This document shows, one piece after another, positions 55,501 through 61,526 of a DNA stretch of 61,526 nucleotides. Numbering within the stretch: position 1 is the first letter of the stretch; each line of letters starts with the position of its first letter. A program made the translations under genes and the position numbers. The notes under the pieces were generated by a model. The model was given only the letters and a program-made list of their open reading frames with translations, did not search any database and was not told the DNA's origin. This stretch comes from Okeania sp. SIO3I5 (lineage in GTDB: Bacteria > Cyanobacteriota > Cyanobacteriia > Cyanobacteriales > Microcoleaceae), in assembly GCF_010672085.1 (NCBI RefSeq), contig NZ_JAAHHT010000038.1, positions 1 through 61,526 of the forward strand, given 5' to 3'.

Positions 55501-57823
55501 CTGTTTGATAAGCATTAGCATCTTTAGCTTTGCGACAGGCAACCAAGTTAAGTTTAGCTAATTCATTTCGCTCGGTTTGCCCTTTTATTAAAGTTGTTCC
55601 ATAGTTGAGTTGGTTGACAAGTTCAAAAATCCGTTCTTCTTTGGTTTCTGGGGGTATCTTTTGTAAAAGTAGTTGTCCTATCTGATAATGAGTATTGTTT
55701 TTTTCTTCATCAGGAATTAGAGCATAAGCAGCTTGCTGAATGCGATCGTGACTAAATTTAAAAGATTGAATCAGAAGATTTTCATCTAATTCTGACTGGG
55801 ATAAAATTAAATTGCGCTCTAGAGCAATTTTTAACAAATGAAAAGTTTCTGGGGCAGAATTTTTGACTACCAAAGTGAGAGTTTTTAAGTCAAATTCTGC
55901 TCCTAAACAAGCAGCAAGAGATAAAACTTCTTGGCTTGGTAATGGTAATTTTTGTAGCTTACTCACCATCAATTCCACAACATTATCTGTTAACCCCCTA
56001 GCCTTTATAACTTCTATGTTCCATTCCCAAACCCTTAATTTATGATTAAAATTTAGTAATTTTTCGCTATATAATCCCTGTAAAAATTCATTAACAAAGA
56101 AAGGATTTCCTCCCGTTTTTTCTCTCACCAACCAAGCTAAGTCGCAAACTTTTTCTGGATTATGCTTCAAGGTATCGCCGCTCAGACAAGCAATTTGATA
56201 TACAGGTAATTTTTTCAACTTAATTTTGTTAATTCCTGCCTTGTTTTGCTTGAGCTTTTTGAGAGAAATAGTCAAAGGATGACTTGCTGAAACTTCATTA
56301 TCACGGTAAGCTCCTAAGAGTAAAAGATATTTGGTTTTTCCTACTAATAATAGCCGTTCAATCAATGTCAAAGTTGCTAAATCTGCCCATTGTAAGTCAT
56401 CAATAAATAGAGTCAATGGATGCTCGTAATCGCAGAAACAACTAATAAAATCACCAAAAACCAGATTAAAACGATTTTGCGCTTCAGTTGCTCCTAATGC
56501 AACAACAGGAGGTTGTTTGCCAATAATTAATTCGACTTCGGGAATCACATCAATAATTACTTGTCCGTTATTTCCTAATGCTGCCAATAATTTTTTTCGC
56601 CATACCTTTAATGTAGCTTTACTTTCTCCCAATAAATACTCAATCAACCCCCGAAAAGCGGAGACTATTGCTGAATAAGGAATATTCCTTTGAAATTGGT
56701 CAAATTTCCCGGAGATAAAATAACCCCGACGTTCGGCGATCGGTTTGAAAAGTTCTTGCACCAGGGATGATTTACCAATACCAGAATAACCTTTGACTAA
56801 TATCATTTCCACTTTTCCTGTTTCCACCACTCTCTTAAATGCTTCCACTAAAGTTCCGATTTCTTTTTCCCTACCATAGAGTTTTTGGGGAATTTGGAAG
56901 CGATCGGAAAGATCCTGTTCACCTAATGGGAAGAAATTAATGTTTCCTGTTTCTTCTAGTTGTCGGCGACATTCCTCTAAATCTGCTTTTAATCCATAAG
57001 CACTTTGATAGCGATCCTCAGCATTTTTGGCCATCAATTTCATCACAATATCTCCCAGCACTGAGGGAATTTGTTTCTGCGCTTCTTGTGCTTTACTAAT
57101 AATTGCAGGAGGTGGTTTAGCAATGTGGGAATGAACTAACTCCAAAGGGTCTGAACTTTCAAAGGGCAATTTTCCTGTTAACATTTCATAGAAAGTTACT
57201 CCCAAAGAATAAAAATCTGAGCGATAATCCAAACCTCGATTCATTCTTCCTGTTTGTTCTGGGGAAATGTAAAGTAGAGTACCTTCTAATACATTAGGAT
57301 TTTTTAGGGTTGGGTTTTCTCGACTAAGTTGAGTAGCAATACCAAAATCAATAATTTTAAGTTCTTTAGTTTTAGGATTAAAAACAATATTGTCGGGATT
57401 AATATCTTTATGAATAACATTTTGAGTATGGATTTGTCCTATAATTTTGGTAATTGGGATCGCCAGGACTAAAAATTCTAAGGGGGATAAAATTTGACGC
57501 TCCTTTAACCATTGTTTTAAGGATATTCCCCCAAAGTCTTCAAAAGCGATCGCATAGCTTCTTTGCCATTCTTCTAAACTATAAGCTTTGATAATACCAG
57601 AAGATTCTAATTGGCAAGTCAGATAATATTCCTGTTTGTAGCGTCGAATTTGCTCCGGGGTTGGATACTCTTGGTTAAGAAATTTGAGGATAACCAACCT
57701 GTTATCCTTTAGTTTTCGAGCGCGATACACTTGTGAGTTCGCACTCTCATGAATTTGAGTTAAATCTGTGTATCCAGCAAGAATTACCATAAAATCTGAG
57801 AAAAAATTAGGCACTCTATTCAT
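52520..57823 (-). CDS. giant hybrid: Ser/Thr kinase, AAA-type ATPase, GAF, adenylate/guanylate cyclase
   Basis: 1767 residues. In order: Hanks-type kinase (about 15-290; catalytic loop HKDINPDNIV, IDFGIAT with an intact [14 protein letters not shown]); ATPase (about 310-620; P-loop GYSGIGKSSLVQE, LTLFIDDLQWAD); helical repeat region (about 680-1290); GAF (about 1310-1470); class III cyclase (about 1510-1690) with both metal aspartates in VLFSDIRDFTT and KYIGDAIMALF, and GTAIGDAVNLSSRVEG carrying the Asp, Asn and Arg of the active site. No membrane span. It makes cAMP or cGMP in response to GAF/ATPase inputs. First two-thirds match the layout of the 36419 protein, so the two are paralogues with swapped outputs. 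The start may be 57823 or ATG 57790 (MVILAGYTDL). Confidence 0.92.
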   Translation of the reverse strand: MNRVPNFFSDFMVILAGYTDLTQIHESANSQVYRARKLKDNRLVILKFLNQEYPTPEQIRRYKQEYYLTCQLESSGIIKAYSLEEWQRSYAIAFEDFGGISLKQWLKERQILSPLEFLVLAIPITKIIGQIHTQNVIHKDINPDNIVFNPKTKELKIIDFGIATQLSRENPTLKNPNVLEGTLLYISPEQTGRMNRGLDYRSDFYSLGVTFYEMLTGKLPFESSDPLELVHSHIAKPPPAIISKAQEAQKQIPSVLGDIVMKLMAKNAEDRYQSAYGLKADLEECRRQLEETGNINFFPLGEQDLSDRFQIPQKLYGREKEIGTLVEAFKRVVETGKVEMILVKGYSGIGKSSLVQELFKPIAERRGYFISGKFDQFQRNIPYSAIVSAFRGLIEYLLGESKATLKVWRKKLLAALGNNGQVIIDVIPEVELIIGKQPPVVALGATEAQNRFNLVFGDFISCFCDYEHPLTLFIDDLQWADLATLTLIERLLLVGKTKYLLLLGAYRDNEVSASHPLTISLKKLKQNKAGINKIKLKKLPVYQIACLSGDTLKHNPEKVCDLAWLVREKTGGNPFFVNEFLQGLYSEKLLNFNHKLRVWEWNIEVIKARGLTDNVVELMVSKLQKLPLPSQEVLSLAACLGAEFDLKTLTLVVKNSAPETFHLLKIALERNLILSQSELDENLLIQSFKFSHDRIQQAAYALIPDEEKNNTHYQIGQLLLQKIPPETKEERIFELVNQLNYGTTLIKGQTERNELAKLNLVACRKAKDANAYQTAREYASIGLDLLGENAWLQQYDLTLEFYELGAELAFLGGKFEVMEELIEIVIANTRSLLEQMNVYRIQLQSYSARNLLTEAIATAKQFLGQLGVSFPETPTQNDVQQALSEIEILIGNREIENFVNLPIMKDREKIAIVKIASSIMSSAYQSGALLFPLLVALSLKLSIQYGNTEGSAVTYSCYSIVACNVLQDIDVALKFGQLALQVASKLDLKVVKPFVINTLMFFLLHRKSHMREALSSLQEGYGISLEVGNLELAGYNAHAFCLHSFWCSQPLATLEQTAHNYFNGLIQLNQLAASNWCRSCWQSTLNLLGIAKYPTILSGNAEQEAEFISQMFSVNDFLGLSFFYLYKMMLCYLFEEIESIQNYLEEIKGYMLTCQGFINQPLFYFYDSLIALASLSDDKNEISEVMERVAENQRELQQQWAKYAPMNYQHKVDLVEAEKCRILGKKAEAIELYNKAISGSRSNEYIQEEALANELAAKFYLDWQQEKIASVYMMEAHYCYSQWGAIAKVKHLEKNYPQLLKTSKSKTDRTTSFQGTSTSNDTEFLDLATVIKSTTAISSEIVLEKLLATLMDILIENAGAQRGILILVHGEGLFIEATKEENSDQISVLQSIPVSEFQMVASKIVYYVARTRKTIVLNNATCEGNFTDDPYIQQYQCQSIACTPLINQGKLQGIIYLENNLTTGAFTRERMALLRTLASQAAISLENARLYNNITKLNQAYERFVPAQFLSFLDKNSIVDVQLGDQVERKMTVLFSDIRDFTTISEKMTPAENFAFINEYLGYMEPQIQAHGGFIDKYIGDAIMALFANSADDAVQGAIAMLQELKKYNLSRQENHLKPLRIGVGLHTGVLMLGTVGGFGRMDGTAIGDAVNLSSRVEGLTKTYGVSLLITDKTLAHLNDPLKYDLRFIAQVKAKGKTKSVALFEVFSADSTELRDAKITTKEKFERAVLLFHQQLFEEAGGLFQECLEYYQGDRVAQIYLERCHQY

Positions 57824-58193
57824 TTTAATGCAGTGGAGTTAATTCAGAAATAACTCTCAAGTTAAACAAATTTTGAAAATTAATATTTTTTTCAACTCAA
57901 AGTTGACTGTTTTTGCATACATTAAAAATGCTGAAATCTCTGTGATTAATGTCACAAAAAACAAATGTCAATAAATGTAAGTATTCATAAGTATTCAGCG
58001 GTCAGCTAGCCTCTTGCCTCCTTTCCTGGGGAATGCTGCGCAACATGAATGCGCAGCGTTTTCCTACGGAACATGAAAAGCGGAGCTTTGGGTCAGCAAA
58101 ACGCTTTTCATGTCGCGTAGCCTTGCCGGATCTGAGCCGAAAAGCGTTAACGCGCGTTGTGCGCTAGCTAAACAGCTATCAGCTTTATTACCT
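57824..58193. repeat. repeat-rich gap upstream of the cyclase gene
   Basis: 57824-57960 is AT-rich and likely carries the promoter of the minus-strand gene. 58010-58170 contains a decayed palindromic block of AATGCTGCGCAACATGAATG, GAAAAGCGGAGC and GCTTTTCATGTCGCG with TGCGC motifs, similar to the interior of the element at 52048. No gene seen. Confidence 0.55.
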
Positions 58194-58301
58194 TTACAGC
58201 GCTTTTCTTTCTTGATGAACCACATCGTCACAACCAAAACCCCGTAGGGACGTTCCATGGAACGTCCCTACTCTGGTCTACTGAAATGAAAACTGCTGTA
58301 A
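58194..58301. mobile_element. family A element, reversed
   Basis: TTACAGCGCTTTTCTTTC to GAAATGAAAACTGCTGTAA, with the GGGACGTTCC / GGAACGTCCC centre. Its interior GATGAACCACATCGTCACAA is the reverse complement of that in 35857-35965. Followed by a TCAGTTA repeat and a GGGAATA array (58447-58470). Confidence 0.9.
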
Positions 58302-59125
58302 AATAGGAAAAAGCAATTGAGAGGTTTCAAAGAATTAAAAGTATGAGTCATTTCAGTTATCAGTTATAGCGCTGTGTTCCGGCAACAGGCAATAGGCACT
58401 CTTGCTACAGGGGGAATAAAAAACTGATAATATAAGACTTTTAGCTAAGGGAATAGGGAATAGGGAATAGGTATGGGGGTCCGAAGAAATCAAGACAAGT
58501 ATTGGTGCGACTCGTTCCTATTAGGAGTCTCTGGAAACCAGAGGGTTATGAATAGGGTTCAACGAGGCCACAAAAAGAAGAGCCTGTATAGCTCACAGCT
58601 ACACGAGGCCACCAAAGAAGAGCCTGTTGAATAACTGAGTTACGGATGTGAGTGAAAGTCTCACCCGCTGAGGGAAAGCGGACTCCCGACCTGGCCACAC
58701 CGAGCTAGACTTACCACGCTTCAGAGTGAAGCTGGCCTTTACTGCCCCAATCAGAGCGTATAGTGATAGGCACACTGGGGGTAATGGGGAGACGGCATGG
58801 GTACATTACGGAATATCCTGAAAAAGCGTCTTATTTCTCGGCATGGAGTCACTTGATAAACTCCTGACCGCACACGATTATCCCCGCGTCAAGACAATAC
58901 ATTAGACGCATCCCTGGGGATCGTGTAGGCGAATTGGACAGCCCTAAACCGTCATAACAATCTGTGATTCGGAACGAGGAAAAACGTTGAGAGAGTCTCT
59001 AGAAAGGTCGAATAAGAGAGTAGGTGGGAAAGCACGGAAATCTCTCCAACGGGTAGGATGCAAGCGCAAATTGCTTGCAGGGTAATCAGCGTAGTGAAAT
59101 AAGTCAAGAGAGTACGCTTAGGCAC

Positions 59126-60625
59126 ATGAGTAATCATAGTGAAGTCTGGAGCAACCAAAACTGGAAGAAATTCCAGAAAAATCTGTTCCGCCTCCAAAAA
59201 CGAATCTACTTGCGCCATGCAGAAGGTCGATACTCGTAAAGTATTAAGTCTTCAACGCCTGGTGCTGAAATCCCATGCTGCAAGGATGCTAGCTGTAAGA
59301 CAAGTCTCTGAGCTTAATTCTGGGATATTACTTGTGGGGTCGATGGACAAAAATCCTTAAACTTCAAGCAAAGGCTTAACCTAGCTCAAAAGCTAAAAGA
59401 AGCAAACCACTGGGAACATGAAGGATTAAGGGAAGTTAAAATCCCCAAGAAAAATGGGAAAATCCGAACACTAAAAATCCCAACCATCGCAGACAGGGCA
59501 TGGCAATGTCTTGTTAAATATGCCTTAGAACCCGCCCACGAGGTAACATTCCACGCCCGAAGTTATGGCTTTAGACCCGGAAGAGGCGCGCAAGACGCAC
59601 AAAAATACGTCTTTGATAACCTTAGAAGCAAGGTAAGTGGTCATAACAAAAGGGTAATCGAGCTAGACATTGAAAAATGTTTCGATAGAATTAACCACAA
59701 GGCGATTATGACTAATGTGATTGCCCCCCAACAAATAAAAATTGGGTTGTGGAGATGCTTAAAGGCAGGGGTATCACCGGAGTTTCCAGAACAAGGTACA
59801 CCCCAAGGTGGTGTAGTATCACCACTACTAGCTAACATAGCATTAAACGGTATAGAGGATATCCACCCATCAGTAAGATATGCCGATGACATGGTGTTCT
59901 TCTTAAAACCAAGAGATAACGCTGAGAAGATTTTAGAAAGAATACAGCAGTTCCTGGCAAAGCGTGGGATGAATATATCAGCAGAGAAGACAAAAATAAC
60001 GCGGGCAACGGCAGGCTTTGACTTCTTGGGATGGCACTTTAAAGTGCAAGAAAACGGGAAGTTTCGATGCACTCCCTCAGAGGAAAACTACGAAAAACTC
60101 CGCAAGAAAGCCAAAGCCATAGTCAACAACTCTGCATTAGCCACTACCGCCAAAGCGAAAAAGCTAAGTCCCATTATCAGGGGTTGGAGAAAGTACCACC
60201 GTTATTGCAAGATGGACGGGTCAAGGTTTAGTCTATGGCACTTAAGCTATGCAACCTTTAAAATGTTCCTCAAGGACAAGAACAAAGGTAAAAACGAAGC
60301 CACTAAACTCGCAAATCAAGCATTCCCGGCGGTCCCGTACTCCGAAAACAAGTTTGTTATGGTCAAAGGGAAAAAATCTCCCTATGATGGTGACTTGCTT
60401 TACTGGAGTCAAAGAAATTCCAGCCTATATAATGGACACACAACAAAAGCGTTAAAACGGCAAGGCTACAAATGTGGTCACTGCGGACACTACCTGGACG
60501 GAAACGAAAAGGTACATCTGCATCACATCGATGGCAACCACGACAATTGGAAACCTAAGAATCTCTTAGCAGTACATGAGTCATGCCACGATTATATCCA
60601 CATGGGCAAAAGACCAAAAGTCTAA
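59126..60625 (+). pseudogene. group II intron reverse transcriptase/maturase with HNH domain, frameshifted
   Basis: Starts MSNHSEVWSNQNWKKFQKNL. The frame stops after HAEGRYS (stop 59237-59239), continues in a second frame (KVLSLQRLVLKSHAARMLAV to ELNSG) and returns to the first frame near GVDGQKSLNF (59339). It then runs without interruption to 60625. Ignoring the two compensating shifts it would be about 499 residues: RT domains with RYGFRPGRGAQDA-type SYGFRPGRGAQDAQ, QGTPQGGVVSPLLANI, catalytic RYADDMVFF and GFDFLGWHF. A maturase region (LSPIIRGWRKYHRYC) and a complete HNH endonuclease (CGHCGHYL, HLHHIDGNHDNWKPKNL, HESCHDYIH) follow. The catalytic motifs are intact but the frame is broken, so the intron is probably immobile unless helped in trans. 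Confidence 0.88.
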
Positions 60626-60635
60626 GATTATCTAG

Positions 60636-60673
<38 letters not shown>

Positions 60674-60713
60674 AGGAGAGGTGCGAGGGGTAATACCCTC
60701 CATCGACTCTAAC

Positions 60714-61068
60714 AAGAGTTAAAATAAAGGGAATATATATACCTTTCCACCTCTATATCTAGAAAATTTCAATCTTTTGAAGTACCTTTTACTTTTAGAT
60801 TTTAGTCACTCAACAACTCTCTTAAGACTTATTTTACAAACAGTTTCTTAGTCGTACAAAGTGTTTATAGATCAGTATAACAAAAGGAAATCTTTCAAAA
60901 TATCCCCTTTCTCTTGGGGAAAAACCTTTTGAAAAAATTTTAGTATCAAGAATAACCGTATTAAATCTTTTTATTTGTATAAAATAATTTATATAACTAG
61001 AAATAAATATTTACTGAAACCTCTAGAAATTAGTAATCAATTTAACTAAACTAAAAAGTAGGAAAATT
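60714..61068. other. AT-rich sequence after the intron
   Basis: No frame, RNA gene or strong repeat. Contains CTTATTTTACAAACAGTTTC (60825), inverse of a stretch at 49590, possibly a decayed insertion-sequence end. Confidence 0.5.
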
Positions 61069-61216
61069 ATATAGCGTTTCTCAAAAAGCTTGAGGTACAG
61101 TTATTTTTCTTCTTTATCTATTCCTATGGAGCGAGAATTACTACTCCCTGTTCCCAGTTAAGTGTTCCCTAAAACCAAAGAATTTTGTACCTCACGAATA
61201 TGGGAATTGCTATATT
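61069..61216. mobile_element. family G element, reversed copy
   Basis: TATATAGCGTTTCTC then GAGGTACAGTTATTTTTC. The right end reads CCCTAAAACCAAAGAATTTT, GTACCTCACGA and GGGAATTGCTATA. It matches the 50872-51029 copy in opposite orientation. Confidence 0.85.
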
Positions 61217-61419
61217 TTTATATTATATTAATGTAAGTATTTCATAAATTTGGGCTACTATCTGGTATAGTAGGTAACAGAGAGCGGTGCAACCCCGCGG
61301 GGCACGCAAGACGCAAGCGGTGCGACTCCGCGATGACGTTTCGCTGCGCCACATGAAAAGCGAAGCATTCCGCAGGAAAGCCCCTCTGCCCATAGGCAAG
61401 TCGCAAGCGGGGATGGATG

Positions 61420-61526
61420 AGTTATATGAAATCCGGTAGCATCGGTGTAATATAGAATCCGGGTAATTAGTTATCGTATTACTGAGGAGTAATGAGTAAT
61501 GAGTAATGAGTAAGGAGTTAGGAGTT
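61420..61526. mobile_element. left end of a family B element running off the window
   Basis: ATATGAAATCCGGTAGCATC then GGTGTAATATAGAATCCGGG and a TAATGAG heptamer array up to the window edge. The partner end lies outside. The preceding 61270-61400 is a GC-richer stretch with CGCAAGCGG repeats and no gene. Confidence 0.6.

Overview
The window reads as a chromosome segment of a filamentous cyanobacterium. The HIP1 octamer GCGATCGC recurs throughout, base composition is AT-rich, and the gene families are typical of large cyanobacterial genomes: very large kinase/ATPase signalling proteins, TamB, MscS, Uma2, NfeD/flotillin, DUF3604 and DUF3598. Intergenic space is packed with short tandem repeats and small non-autonomous inverted-repeat elements, as in repeat-rich filamentous genera. 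Genus cannot be fixed from sequence alone. I see no rRNA, tRNA, cas gene or phage module.

Layout. 1-5150: a HupE/UreJ membrane protein whose 5' end lies in a repeat element, a toxin-antitoxin pair with a broken PIN toxin, and a secreted DUF3604 protein with remains of a lost tandem copy and three copies of a hairpin-forming element. 5157-12632: a giant TamB-like protein carrying an in-frame 33-residue repeat array. 12930-15769: Uma2-type protein, methyltransferase, small conserved protein. 15783-26733: a tandem family of FAD-dependent monooxygenases (three contiguous, one displaced, traces of a fifth), an MscS channel fused to a DEP domain, an alpha/beta hydrolase, a beta-propeller glycosidase-like protein and a DUF3598 protein. 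27232-35659: a Ser/Thr kinase split by a small mobile element, a glutathione S-transferase-like protein, an RppA/RppB-type two-component pair and three small membrane proteins. 36419-44591: a Ser/Thr kinase-ATPase-GAF-PAS-histidine kinase protein and a REC-GGDEF-EAL protein. 45093-49415 (minus strand): two NfeD-like proteins and two flotillins, in one operon. 50308-57823 (minus strand): a PhyH-like remnant, an SDR oxidoreductase and a second giant kinase-ATPase-GAF protein ending in a nucleotide cyclase. 58505-60713: a group II intron with a frameshifted RT/maturase-HNH gene.

How it works together. Signalling dominates the right half: Ser/Thr kinases, histidine kinases, cyclic-di-GMP turnover and a nucleotide cyclase. 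The left-centre looks like an oxidative tailoring or catabolic set built by gene duplication; its substrate is unknown.

The strongest theme is remodelling by small elements. At least eight families, called A to H here, recur in the window, some nested in one another. They have split, truncated, restarted or re-ended genes: the HupE start, methyltransferase 5' end, third monooxygenase stop codon, split kinase, giant histidine kinase C-terminus, SDR start codon and PhyH 5' end. Several insertion events can be reconstructed from target-site duplications and from a paralogous copy that lacks the insertion.
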